Positions 17,771 to 25,715 of a DNA stretch of 64,000 nucleotides are shown one piece after another (position 1 is the first letter of the stretch; every line of letters begins with the position of its first letter). This DNA comes from Streptomyces rubradiris (GTDB taxonomy: Bacteria > Actinomycetota > Actinomycetes > Streptomycetales > Streptomycetaceae): positions 4,278,001-4,342,000 of the forward strand of contig NZ_BNEA01000015.1 in NCBI RefSeq assembly GCF_016860525.1, given 5' to 3'. Position numbers and translations under genes: made by a program. The notes beneath the pieces were generated by a model. The model worked only from the letters and a program-made list of their open reading frames with translations. It had not been told where the DNA came from and did not search any database.

Positions 17771-18243
17771 CGACGCCCGAAGAGCTGACCGCCCGCTACG
17801 GCCTCGAACCCCTGCCCCGCGAAGGCGGCCTGTTCCGGCGCACCTGGGCCGGGCCCGAGCGCCCGGACGGCCGCCCCGAGGGGTCGGCCATCGTGGCCCT
17901 GCTCACCGCCGACGACTTCTCCGCCCTGCACCGCCTGCCGTTCGCCGAGACCTGGCACTTCTACCTCGGCGACCCGCTCCGGCTGCTGCTCCTCGCGCCC
18001 GACGGCACCACCCGTCACCCCGTCCTGGGCCCGGACCCCGGCGCGGGCCAGCACCTCCAGCTGACCGTGCCGGCCCGCACCTGGATGGGCGCGCGGGTGG
18101 TGGCGGGCGGCGCGTGGACGTTCTTCGGCTGCACGATGGCCCCCGGATTCACCTACGCGGACTACGAACACGGGAACCCGGCCGACCTCACGGCGCGTTA
18201 CCCGGCCGAGGCACCCCTGATCACGGAACTGTGCCGCCCATGA
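17767..18243 (+). CDS. Cupin-fold DUF985-family protein
   Basis: 158 aa. The DUF985 pattern is clear: LTARYGLEPLPREGGLFRRTW, FAETWHFYLGDPLRLLLLAPDG, MGARVVAGGAWTFFGCTMAPGFTYADYEHG and a final ITELCRP. It is a single small beta barrel of unassigned biochemical function. The GTG start overlaps the stop of the acylase-acyltransferase gene (GTGA, 4 nt), so translation is coupled and the gene belongs to the same iron-box operon. Its role in iron metabolism is not established. Confidence 0.88.
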   Translation: MTTPEELTARYGLEPLPREGGLFRRTWAGPERPDGRPEGSAIVALLTADDFSALHRLPFAETWHFYLGDPLRLLLLAPDGTTRHPVLGPDPGAGQHLQLTVPARTWMGARVVAGGAWTFFGCTMAPGFTYADYEHGNPADLTARYPAEAPLITELCRP

Positions 18244-18249
18244 CCCGAT

Positions 18250-18410
18250 CGTTCCTGAGCAGGGGGCCTGTTGTCCGTGACCGGAGCCGCGTTCCTGAGC
18301 AGGGGGCCTGTTGTCCGTGACCGGAGCCGCGTTCCTGACCAGGGGGCTTGCTGTCCATGATCCGAGCCGCGTCCCCGACCAGGGAGCCCTGCCGCCCATG
18401 ACTCCAGCCG
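18250..18410. repeat. Four-unit 40-bp tandem repeat
   Basis: Units at 18250-18289 and 18290-18329 are identical. 18330-18369 differs at a few positions, and 18370-18410 is more degenerate. Each unit runs from CGTTCCTGAGCAGGGGG to GACCGGAGCC. The array lies between the cupin stop and the SDR start, and CCCATGAC-like sequences recur at its edges, suggesting slippage or duplication of the gene junction. Confidence 0.92.
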
Positions 18411-18438
18411 TATCCCCCGTCGCGGACGCCCGGCGCCC

Positions 18439-19218
18439 ATGACCCCGCCCCCTCCCACTCGCCTGCTGGACGGACAGACCGCGCTGGTGACCGGTGCGGG
18501 CGGCGGCATCGGCCGCGCCATCGCCCTGCGCTTCGCGGAGCACGGCGCGGCGGTCGCCGTGCACTGCCGTACGGCGCTCGCCGCCGCCACCGAGGTGGCC
18601 GACCGCATCCGGGCGGCGGGCGGCAGGGCGGTCGTGCTCCGGGCCGACCTGACGGACGAGACCGCCTGCCGCCGCCTGGTCGAGGAGACGACGGCCTGGT
18701 CCGGCGGGCACCTGACCGCGCTCGTGAACAATGCGGCCGTCCAGCCCGTCCAGCCGCTTGCGGAGCTGTCGGCCGAGGACTGGCGCGCGGTCGTCGACAC
18801 CAACCTCACCAGCGTCTTCGCCTGCGCCCAGGCCGCCGCCGCCCACATGCGCGCCCACGGTGGCGGCACCATCACCCACATCGCCTCCATCGAGGCCGCC
18901 CACCCGGCCCCCGGCCACGCCCACTACGGCGCGGCCAAGGCGGCGGTGGTCATGCACGCCCGCGCGGCGGCCCTGGAGTACGGCCCCGACGGCATCCGCG
19001 TCAACACGGTCTCGCCCGGGCTGATCGACCGGCCCGACCTGACCGAGTCCTGGCCGGACGGCGTACGCCGCTGGCTCGCCGCCGCCCCGGCCGGCCGCCT
19101 GGGCCGCCCCGAGGACGTGGCCGACGCCTGCGCCTTCCTCGCCTCCCCACTGGCCTCCTGGATCACCGGCCACGACCTGGTGGTGGACGGCGGGGTGACG
19201 TCCCGCCCGACCTGGTGA
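18439..19218 (+). CDS. SDR-family NAD(P)-dependent oxidoreductase
   Basis: 259 aa classical short-chain dehydrogenase. The dinucleotide motif is TGAGGGIG, followed by NNAA, a Ser in THIASIEAA and the YGAAK catalytic Tyr-Lys pair. The C-terminus GHDLVVDGGVTSRP is family-typical. It reduces or oxidises an alcohol/ketone of unknown identity. ATG 18439 has no strong ribosome site. It follows the iron-boxed operon on the same strand, separated by the 40-bp tandem repeat, so co-transcription is possible but uncertain. Confidence 0.9.
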   Translation: MTPPPPTRLLDGQTALVTGAGGGIGRAIALRFAEHGAAVAVHCRTALAAATEVADRIRAAGGRAVVLRADLTDETACRRLVEETTAWSGGHLTALVNNAAVQPVQPLAELSAEDWRAVVDTNLTSVFACAQAAAAHMRAHGGGTITHIASIEAAHPAPGHAHYGAAKAAVVMHARAAALEYGPDGIRVNTVSPGLIDRPDLTESWPDGVRRWLAAAPAGRLGRPEDVADACAFLASPLASWITGHDLVVDGGVTSRPTW

Positions 19219-19398
19219 GCACACCGCCCGTTCCCTCCGTACGTATCCCGGGGCCCGTCAGCGGACCCGGGCCCACGAGGCGACGGACGGAGACCGAGGG
19301 CGGGGCGCGGCACAGGGAGAACACCACGACGACGCGTCCGGCCGTCGACCTCCCGCCGCCGCGTCCGCCCGTCGCCGGCCACTCTCCGGCGCCCCGGT

Positions 19399-19686
19399 CC
19401 CCTGGCCCCTGTCCTCCGGCGCTGGGACGAGGGCAAGGGCGTCAACGTGGGCCCGATGAAGATCCCCGACGGCCGGATGGCCAAGCTCCACCGGGTGGGA
19501 CTCGCCCAGGAGTACGACATGGCGGGGAGCAGCAGCACTCACCACTACGATCTCGGCTCCTCGCGGCCCAACCAGTCCCCGCTGCCGGGCCCCGGCGAAA
19601 GCAGGGACGGACGCACGGACCCGGGCCGGGAGCAACAGCAGGACCGTACGACGCAGAGGTCACCCGGGAGGCCGGCCGTCCGATGA
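19399..19686 (+). pseudogene. Possible C-terminal gene remnant
   Basis: In this frame the translation RRWDEGKGVNVGPMKIPDGR, continuing MAKLHRVGLAQEYDMAGSSS, reads like a real protein end and unlike the arginine-rich noise around it. It has no proper start, promoter or ribosome site, and the last ~35 residues look non-coding. The TGA at 19684-19686 overlaps the ATG of the following lipoprotein gene (ATGA). I cannot name the family. The rest of the 19219-19682 gap shows nothing else supportable. Confidence 0.35.
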
Positions 19687-20342
19687 ACGACGCCCACGAC
19701 AACACAGGCGGCCACCACCGGACGCGCGCCGCCGGGACGGCCCTCGGCACGCTGGCCCTCCTGGGCGCCCTGACGGCGACAGGCTGCTCCGCACCCGACT
19801 CCGGTACCGGCCCGGCCGGTGACCGCGCCGTCGGGCAGACCGCGGACGACAGGTGGGTCGAGGGCGTCACGCCGGGGTGGATGAGCGGGCACATGGGCGT
19901 CGACATCCCGGCGGCGGCCCAGGACGCGCGGGCCGGCTATCAGGTGACCTCGCGCTTCGACACTGGTGTGCTCACCTTCACACTGGCCAGGTCCCAGGCA
20001 CGGGCCTTTCTGGCCGCCTATCCGCCGGCCGGCGAGCTGCTGGAGCCTACGGCCGCCGTGACCGACGTGCGGACCCACGACTTCAGACACCTGGGCGTGC
20101 CGGAACCGGAGTCATTCAACAAGGGCATGCGCTACGGCTCCGTCTGCCCCGGCGCCGACCCCGAGCCCACCGCGAGCCCGGACCCGCTCGCCGACCCGTA
20201 CGGCACCTCGGACACCGGCTGCGTCAGCCTCTACGCCCACGACTACGCCCCGGACCGCACCCGCATCTACCTCCGCGACCACTACGAGCCGGGCATCAGC
20301 CCCCTCCCGACAACCCCACCCACTTCCTCCCCGACCCACTGA
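19683..20342 (+). CDS. Putative lipoprotein
   Basis: 219 aa. The signal peptide (HHRTRAAGTALGTLALLGALTATGC) ends in a lipobox at Cys ~35, so it should be lipid-anchored outside the membrane. The body (WVEGVTPGWMSGHMGVDIPAAAQDARAGYQVTSRFDTGVLTFTLARSQARAFLAAYPP...) contains two further Cys, and the C-terminus is Pro/Thr-rich. GGGAGG lies ~11 nt before ATG 19683. I do not recognise a named domain. It is the last gene before the left boundary of the tRNA-Ser island. Confidence 0.75.
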   Translation: MNDAHDNTGGHHRTRAAGTALGTLALLGALTATGCSAPDSGTGPAGDRAVGQTADDRWVEGVTPGWMSGHMGVDIPAAAQDARAGYQVTSRFDTGVLTFTLARSQARAFLAAYPPAGELLEPTAAVTDVRTHDFRHLGVPEPESFNKGMRYGSVCPGADPEPTASPDPLADPYGTSDTGCVSLYAHDYAPDRTRIYLRDHYEPGISPLPTTPPTSSPTH

Positions 20343-20425
20343 CCCCTCCCCACGGGCCCTTCCGGACTCGCTAACCGCTCCCCACCGGTCGCGGGTCCGG
20401 AAGGCCTGCTTGGAGAGATATACGC

Positions 20426-20461
20426 CGAAGGGCCGGACCGCTGCTGCGGTCCGGCCCTTCG
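20426..20461. terminator. Perfect 16-bp hairpin next to the truncated tRNA-Ser
   Basis: Arms 20426-20441 and 20446-20461 pair completely around TGCT. It lies just beyond the 3' end of the minus-strand tRNA-Ser fragment and is probably the chromosome's original tRNA terminator, stranded by the insertion. Confidence 0.85.
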
Positions 20462-20466
20462 GGCTG

Positions 20467-20520
20467 GCGGAGGATACGAGATTCGAACTCGTGAGGGGTT
20501 GCCCCCAACACGCTTTCCAA
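20467..20520 (-). repeat. att-like duplication: 3' fragment of tRNA-Ser(GGA)
   Basis: 54 bp identical to 25715-25768, covering the tRNA-Ser 3' acceptor strand, T-arm, variable arm and anticodon arm up to the anticodon loop. The homology stops sharply after TTTCCAA. This is the classic left-over att site of an element that integrates into a tRNA 3' end and rebuilds the gene at its other end. Confidence 0.92.
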
Positions 20521-20744
20521 ATGTTCGTCTGGGGGGCCGGCGAGGGACGGAGGCGTCCTGACCTGCTGTGGAGGGGGTGCTGGTGGGCGTTTCGGACGGT
20601 ACTGGACGGGGGTGAATGAGACCAGAACTGAGACCACCCCGGACGGAAGCGCTGCAACAGCCGGCGGGTGAGCGGTCATGGACGACATGAGCCTCCAGAT
20701 ACCCGCTTCACCAGAATCGTCCGTGCGGTCCTACACCTAGTGGC

Positions 20745-21062
20745 ATGGTGGTCCCCGTGCCTCATCGCAACGCAGCCCAAGATCACGCAGTCATCACCAA
20801 CTCCATGACGCTTGCGTTCGGCCATCAGTTGGCAGCCACCTGGTTAGAACTGCACCCGGACGCAAGCGCTGCCCAATTGGTTGGGTTCCTGGAGGAGCAG
20901 TCGCTCAGGGCTCGGGCGGCTGCTGCCGAGGTGTACGTGGCGAAGGAGAGGATGAGTAAGGAGGAGGCGATGGCCCTGCTGGAACGCGAGATCCGCAGCT
21001 ATCGGGCTTTGATGCGGGAGGAACTGTCCACCGGCGACCTCAGCCTACCCAATGTCACCTAA
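20745..21062 (+). CDS. Island hypothetical protein, 105 aa
   Basis: Mostly helical and charged: NSMTLAFGHQLAATWLELHPDASAAQLVGFLEEQSLRARAAAAEVYVAKERMSKEEAMALLEREIRSYRALMREEL. No transmembrane segment or catalytic motif is visible. No Shine-Dalgarno precedes ATG 20745, so it could be leaderless or start at a later codon. Codon use is less biased to G/C at third positions than in the flanking chromosome. It is convergent with the Mrr-like gene, with ~220 bp of non-coding DNA between them. No function is recognised. Confidence 0.6.
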   Translation: MVVPVPHRNAAQDHAVITNSMTLAFGHQLAATWLELHPDASAAQLVGFLEEQSLRARAAAAEVYVAKERMSKEEAMALLEREIRSYRALMREELSTGDLSLPNVT

Positions 21063-21285
21063 TGAACCATCGGGCAGGAGGCCCAGGCCGCTGAGGTCTT
21101 TAGTGACCGAGGTGGTGTTCTCGCGAAGCACGGTTCCAAGGCGCCTGCCAGCGGAGCCATCAGCGATCTGCTCGTTGGTCTGCGCGTCGACCTCCTCGGC
21201 TTCTCCCTCACGCTCACTCGGCATGGTTCGCTCTACCTGTACTGGATCGGGACCGTCCCTTCAAGGGACCGTCGACACCAGTGGC

Positions 21286-22203
21286 CTAGACGTAGCTGGG
21301 GACGTTCTCGTAGTACCGGTAATGGTCCGCGTCGTAGGCATCGTGACCTCGGTTGACCTTCCTGAAGGTGATCTCGAAGTTGTCGAACTGACCGTCGTCA
21401 TATGAGACACCATCGTCGCCGAGCTGCCGGCGCAAGATGTACTCATCCATCGGCGGCTCGATCTCCTCGGCCTGCCAACTGCGGTAGCCGTACAAGTAGT
21501 CGAGGTACCAGACGAATCCGCCGTGCTTGTCGTCGTAAAAGATAGCCCGGGGGCGAATTTCGTGCCCGACAGGCAGTGCGATCGATTCGATTCGATCTAG
21601 ACGCTCGTCGATCCAGCTGAGTGGGAATCCAACTGCACTTCCATGTCGGTTGGCGACACGAAGGTAGAAGCCGCGGGTGATGCCGATGAACCGGTTTGGC
21701 TCGCTGGTGGCGAAGACTTTCCACCCGCTGGCTTCGGCGCTCACCGGGAAAAACCGCTGGGCCACCGCCCAGCCCCGAGGAGTCGCGAGCATGCGTTCGA
21801 GCTCTACGCCGTCCCACACGTGAGTGTGTACGCCTTTGGTTCGCTCGATCGATTCCAGCCTGGAGACCAGGGCGCTTGACGGTTGAGTAGAGCAGACGAG
21901 GAGGAAGCCGTCGGCGTCATGCTGTGCAACGGCATCTACGATGCCACCGATGCTCCCAACATCTTCACCGTTGACCGAGCGCCCTACACCATCCTTGGCG
22001 TGGGCCATGTGCTTGCACGAGATCACCCACTTCCGTGTCTTCGCCCCGAGCAGTACATCGCCCGGTTCTTCCAGGAGAAGGTCGCGTCCACCGTCTGCCC
22101 CCCGGCCGGACCACTTGGCCCTGTAGCCGAGGGCCAGGGCCAGCTCTCGGACTAGTTGCTCCAGGTCCTCGCCGTCCGGCGCCAACTCGTGAAAGTCGAG
22201 CAT
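21286..22203 (-). CDS. Restriction endonuclease-like (Mrr-type PD-(D/E)XK) protein
   Basis: 305 aa. The N-terminal ~130 residues have the Mrr pattern: LEQLVRELALALGYRAKWSGRGADGGRDLLLEE, then KWVISCKH (the xCK core of PD-(D/E)XK nucleases) and a Rossmann-like DADGFLLVCSTQPS. The C-terminal part (GWKVFATSEPNRFIGITRGFYLRVANRHG...YDADHYRYYENVPSYV) is aromatic-rich and unassigned; it may be a specificity domain. GGGAGCACC precedes ATG 22203. No methyltransferase neighbours it, so a type IV (modification-dependent) or stand-alone defence role is plausible. The 22204-22495 gap upstream shows no gene. Confidence 0.78.
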   Translation of the reverse strand: MLDFHELAPDGEDLEQLVRELALALGYRAKWSGRGADGGRDLLLEEPGDVLLGAKTRKWVISCKHMAHAKDGVGRSVNGEDVGSIGGIVDAVAQHDADGFLLVCSTQPSSALVSRLESIERTKGVHTHVWDGVELERMLATPRGWAVAQRFFPVSAEASGWKVFATSEPNRFIGITRGFYLRVANRHGSAVGFPLSWIDERLDRIESIALPVGHEIRPRAIFYDDKHGGFVWYLDYLYGYRSWQAEEIEPPMDEYILRRQLGDDGVSYDDGQFDNFEITFRKVNRGHDAYDADHYRYYENVPSYV

Positions 22204-22495
22204 GGTGCTCCCTGTCAGTGAAGTGCGATGTCGCGCCGGCTGGTCGGTTGCCCTCGGGGCGGCGCTGAGCTGATTGGCTGAAGAACAGGCTTACCACCCA
22301 TCGCTGACAGAGCCGTGTGTCTTCCCGTCCGCAGCCAGAAGCCATCCAGTGGCCTCTCGGATACTGGGCGATCTGGTTCTTGGCGGGCGAACAGCACGCT
22401 CACGTTGGATAGCCGCGAGCTGCGGGCGTCGCGGAGTAGGGCACCGAGCAGGGCCATCCGTGCGACGAGGCCTGCTGCGGCCGACCTGCTGACTG

Positions 22496-23677
22496 CTAAG
22501 TCAGTGACTTCCGCACTGCATCGACCAGCGAGGCAGCACGCGCATCCTCGCCGCCTCCGATGACGAGGTTCATCGCGTAAGCGAAAGTGGCGCCGTGCTC
22601 TGGATCGGCGAAGGCGAGCGACCCTCCCCGGCCGGTGTGGCCGAAAGAGCTCGGCCCGAGCATCGGGTTGCTCTCGGTGGGCAGCATGTAGCCGGCGCTG
22701 AAGCGGCTTGGGATCAGCATGACCTGGTCCTTCCCGCTGGCCTGCTCCTCGGTCGCTGACGCCAATGCGTCCGGGGAAAGCAGGCGGACTCCATCCACTT
22801 CGCCGATCAGCGCGGCGTACATGCGGGCGAGAGCGCGTGCGGTGCCGATGCCGTTGGAGGCCGGGAGCTCCGCGGCCTGTACCTCCGGTGAGTCGAAGTC
22901 GATCTCGGGCGGGTCGGTGACGGCGTACGCCCTGTTGCTGAATGAGTCCGGGTCCCGCCAGGCGGCGACCTGCTCGCGGAGTTCCTCGGGGACCGACTCG
23001 GTGGGCAGGGTGGTGAGGTCGACGTCCGGCCGTTGGTACACCATGCGGCTGACTCGGTCGCGCTCGCCGGCGGGCAAGCCGATGAAGAAATCCAAGCCCA
23101 GTGGGGCCGCGATCTCGTCGGCGAAGAAGCGGCCCGGTGAGCGGCCGGACACCCGTCGGATCACCTCGCCGACCAGCCAGCCCCAGGTCCGGCCGTGGTA
23201 GCCGTGCGCTGTGCCCGGAGTCCAGAGGGGGCGTTGCGCGGCCATTGCCGCCGCCATCGGGTGCCAAGCCAGTGCATCCTTCAACGGCACTGGCTGATCC
23301 AGTGCGACCAGGCCGGCCTTGTGGGACAGGAGCCAGCGCACCGGGATGTCCGCCTTGCCGTTCGCGGCGAACTCCGGCCAGTACTTCGCGACGGGCGCGT
23401 CCAGGTTGAGTGCTCCGCGCTCGGCCAGCATGTGCACAGCGGTAGCGGTCGCTCCCTTGGTCGCCGAGTAGACCAGTTGCAGCGTGTCCCGCGTCCAGGG
23501 GCGACCGGTTTCGGCGTCGGCCACGCCACCCCACAGGTCCACCACCGGTCGGCCGTTCCGGTACACGCACACCGCCGCGCCGAGGTCCCCGTGCCGGGTG
23601 AAGTTCTCTATGAACGCCGTCCGCACCGGCTCGAACCCGGGTGCCACCTCACCGTAGATCGTCGTCATGCCGGCCAT
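22496..23677 (-). CDS. Serine hydrolase (beta-lactamase class C / esterase family)
   Basis: 393 aa. The beta-lactamase fold motifs are the SxxK nucleophile S71-A-T-K74 (LVYSATKGATATAVHML), a Tyr motif in HGYHGRTWGWLVGEVIRR and the third motif GHTGRGGS replacing KTG. This is the pattern of actinobacterial family VIII esterases and DD-peptidase-like hydrolases more than true beta-lactamases. No signal peptide is seen, so it is probably cytoplasmic. ATG 23677 or ATG 23668 (MTTIYGEVAPGF) may be the start. Its substrate is unknown; it is island cargo. Confidence 0.88.
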   Translation of the reverse strand: MAGMTTIYGEVAPGFEPVRTAFIENFTRHGDLGAAVCVYRNGRPVVDLWGGVADAETGRPWTRDTLQLVYSATKGATATAVHMLAERGALNLDAPVAKYWPEFAANGKADIPVRWLLSHKAGLVALDQPVPLKDALAWHPMAAAMAAQRPLWTPGTAHGYHGRTWGWLVGEVIRRVSGRSPGRFFADEIAAPLGLDFFIGLPAGERDRVSRMVYQRPDVDLTTLPTESVPEELREQVAAWRDPDSFSNRAYAVTDPPEIDFDSPEVQAAELPASNGIGTARALARMYAALIGEVDGVRLLSPDALASATEEQASGKDQVMLIPSRFSAGYMLPTESNPMLGPSSFGHTGRGGSLAFADPEHGATFAYAMNLVIGGGEDARAASLVDAVRKSLT

Positions 23678-23740
23678 CCTGGCAGTCTTGCCGCCCTCTT
23701 CACCGAGACGGGCTCGTCCCCGGTGATCAGACGGTCGACA

Positions 23741-25084
23741 TCAAACGGCGACGGACAGTTCCTGCAGGCGCTCACGGAACTCGCGAACGGCAGGGACGGA
23801 CTTGTGCGGCTCCAGCCGTGTGGAGAACTCCTTGAGGCGGTTCAGGGCCCGAATGGAGCTGACGCTGTCCTCCAGGAGTTCGGCGCCGTAGTTCGCGGCG
23901 TCCAACGCGCCTTCCAGGTCGCCGCCGGCGAGCCGCGCCTCAGCGAGACGGCTTGACCGTACCGCCTTGTCCCGGGGGGCGGCTCTCGTCACGGAAGTCT
24001 CCAGGGAACTGGTCGCGCGTTCCACCTGCCCCGAGCGCAACAGGACCTTCCCCTCGGTCGATCTCAGTTGTGCCTCGCCGAACCAGTCGAGCCAGTCAGG
24101 GTTCTCGTCCGTCACGTGGCGCTCCCACAGGGAGGTGGCACGGTTGAGTGCCATGCCTGCCTCGCGATGGGCGCCGTCGCATGAGAGCGCCTCTGCCTTG
24201 TGCAGGTAGAGGAACGACTGGGTGCAGGGGGACAGAGAGCGTGGCGCGTTGTCGATGGCGGTCGAGATGAGGTCGACACGCTCGGCGGTGCGCCCGGCCT
24301 CGGAGACGTGCACGCCCATCTCCGCGAGGATGAACGCGCCGAACGCGTCGTCGTCGGCGGTGCGGGCGCTGCGCAGGGCGCCGATGTAGTAGCGCTGCCC
24401 TGCGGATCGTAGGCCGGCGTCGTAGGCCATCCATCCGGTCAGGTGGGACACGCGGGCGGCCAGCGCGTACAGCCGGAGCCTGACCTTGTCGGTGTAGCGG
24501 CCAGTGCTGAGGAGACCGGTGACCAGAGCCAGGTCGCCTCGCGCCTGTTCCAGTAGTCGAGCGCCGCCAAGCTGGTCGTCGAGCGTGCGGAGGGTGCTGA
24601 TGCGCTGCTCGATCGTCGAGACCATCGTGTCCGTGACCCGGTCACCGTTGAGTGCCGCGGCCATGGCGGAGGGCGCGTCCACCCAGCTCGCCGCGAGGCC
24701 CGTCAGAGCGGCTCCCGTGATGGTGAGGAAGCCTCTGCGATCCATCCGTCCACTCCCCACCAGATCGGACAACGCCTCGACGGTACCGGCCTCTGTCCAG
24801 GGAGCGGTAAGCCCGGTCACCTCCCAGACTGGCAGCCAGCGGGGCCATCCCTCCGCACGCGCCTGCTCATACGGAACGCCCAGCAGGTCGGCCAGGACGC
24901 GCTGGGCGTCCGCGTCCGGCTCCTGACCCTGTGCCCACTTCCAGACAGTCGTCCGGTTGGTCGCCAGCGGGATACCGAGCATCCTCCCGTGGTCCTGCAT
25001 AAGCCGGGCGAATGCGGCCTTGCCCCATCCACGCGTCTGGAGGAGGAAGCTCAGCGGATGGACTGCTAACGGCTGGGCAGGCAC
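23741..25084 (-). CDS. XRE-type regulator with TPR-like domain (NsdA-like)
   Basis: 447 aa. An N-terminal helix-turn-helix (GKAAFARLMQDHGRMLGIPLATNRTTVWKWAQGQEPDADAQRVLADLLGV, residues ~20-70) is followed by RRGFLTITGAALTGLAASWVDAP and a long helical TPR-like region to the end. This is the architecture of Streptomyces NsdA-like regulators, which affect sporulation and antibiotic production. GTG 25084 follows AGGAG at 7 nt. The gene is divergent from a small Cys-rich gene within the island, a common pairing style for such regulators. Targets are unknown. Confidence 0.85.
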   Translation of the reverse strand: MPAQPLAVHPLSFLLQTRGWGKAAFARLMQDHGRMLGIPLATNRTTVWKWAQGQEPDADAQRVLADLLGVPYEQARAEGWPRWLPVWEVTGLTAPWTEAGTVEALSDLVGSGRMDRRGFLTITGAALTGLAASWVDAPSAMAAALNGDRVTDTMVSTIEQRISTLRTLDDQLGGARLLEQARGDLALVTGLLSTGRYTDKVRLRLYALAARVSHLTGWMAYDAGLRSAGQRYYIGALRSARTADDDAFGAFILAEMGVHVSEAGRTAERVDLISTAIDNAPRSLSPCTQSFLYLHKAEALSCDGAHREAGMALNRATSLWERHVTDENPDWLDWFGEAQLRSTEGKVLLRSGQVERATSSLETSVTRAAPRDKAVRSSRLAEARLAGGDLEGALDAANYGAELLEDSVSSIRALNRLKEFSTRLEPHKSVPAVREFRERLQELSVAV

Positions 25085-25339
25085 GTCATCACTCCTGTCA
25101 TCCCCTCAAGGCGTAGCTGTGAAGCTACTTCCTTGACTGAGCATCAGCCGCTGGCAAGCGACCTCAGTTGAACGCTTGCGGTGCGGTTCCTCAGATCGGC
25201 GGCTCCATTCCCGCGCCCCCGTCGGGGGTGGAGCCGCTCTCCAAGATCCAGCCAGTTGACGACACAGCAATCGTGACCGCGCTAAACACACCATCGTTAC
25301 TTACGGTGAGATGCTGATTGCGAGGCCGTGAGGAGCGGT

Positions 25340-25591
25340 ATGTACGGAAGCGGTGTCCCCTGGGGCAAGATCCACGCCGATCGGCGGGCACGTGAAGCGG
25401 ATGGCCGGGCTTCGCAGGCGCGCGGCGAGGCCATGGCGTGGAAGGCTCGGGCGCGGGAGCTTGCGGTCCTAGTGTCCGAGCTCGCCGACCAAGCGCATCC
25501 ATCGCATGTTCAGGATGCGCCGGGATGTCGCTGTCGCGGCTGCTGTGGTGAGCTGATGAAGGAGATCTGGGGCCGGAACCCCACGATGTGA
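25340..25591 (+). CDS. Small island protein with C-terminal cysteine cluster
   Basis: 83 aa. The N-terminus is basic/Ala-rich (KIHADRRAREADGRASQARGEAMAWKARARELAVLVSELADQA), probably helical or a coiled coil. Near the end it has GCRCRGCCGEL, four Cys that could bind metal. GAGGAG lies just before ATG 25340, preferred over GTG 25328. It is divergent from the NsdA-like regulator (255 bp apart) and is the last gene before the right att site. No function is recognised. Confidence 0.65.
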   Translation: MYGSGVPWGKIHADRRAREADGRASQARGEAMAWKARARELAVLVSELADQAHPSHVQDAPGCRCRGCCGELMKEIWGRNPTM

Positions 25592-25661
25592 CTTGCATCC
25601 ATCCAGGTCCGCGGGCGTTCCCGCCGCGCAACTGAGACCAAAACTGAGACCACGACGCGAC

Positions 25662-25694
25662 GAGGGCCCCGACCGGAATCCGGTCGGGGCCCTC
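25662..25694. terminator. Hairpin terminator of tRNA-Ser(GGA), element-supplied
   Basis: 16-nt complementary arms (25662-25677 and 25679-25694) lie around a minimal loop, 22 nt past the 3' end of the minus-strand tRNA-Ser. It differs in sequence from the hairpin beside the truncated copy at 20426-20461, as expected if the element brought its own. Confidence 0.8.
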
Positions 25695-25715
25695 ATTTGC
25701 CCAGGTGGGCGGCTG

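Noticed and set aside
18250..18410. CRISPR array
   Set aside because: The 40-bp units are directly contiguous with no unique spacers and no cas genes are present.
14089..19218. Complete siderophore biosynthetic gene cluster
   Set aside because: Only a reductase, the fusion enzyme, a cupin and an SDR are present; no NIS synthetase, NRPS, hydroxylase or importer gene lies in the window.
20467..20531. Second tRNA-Ser(GGA) gene at the left of the island
   Set aside because: Only the 3' half is present; it lacks the D-arm and 5' acceptor strand, so it is an att remnant and not a tRNA gene.
21883..22155. 90-aa + strand frame opposite the Mrr-like gene
   Set aside because: No ribosome site and fully antisense to a gene with a conserved core.
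22274..22563. Short frames in the gap between the Mrr-like gene and the serine hydrolase
   Set aside because: No ribosome site, low-complexity composition and overlap with each other; no recognisable protein.
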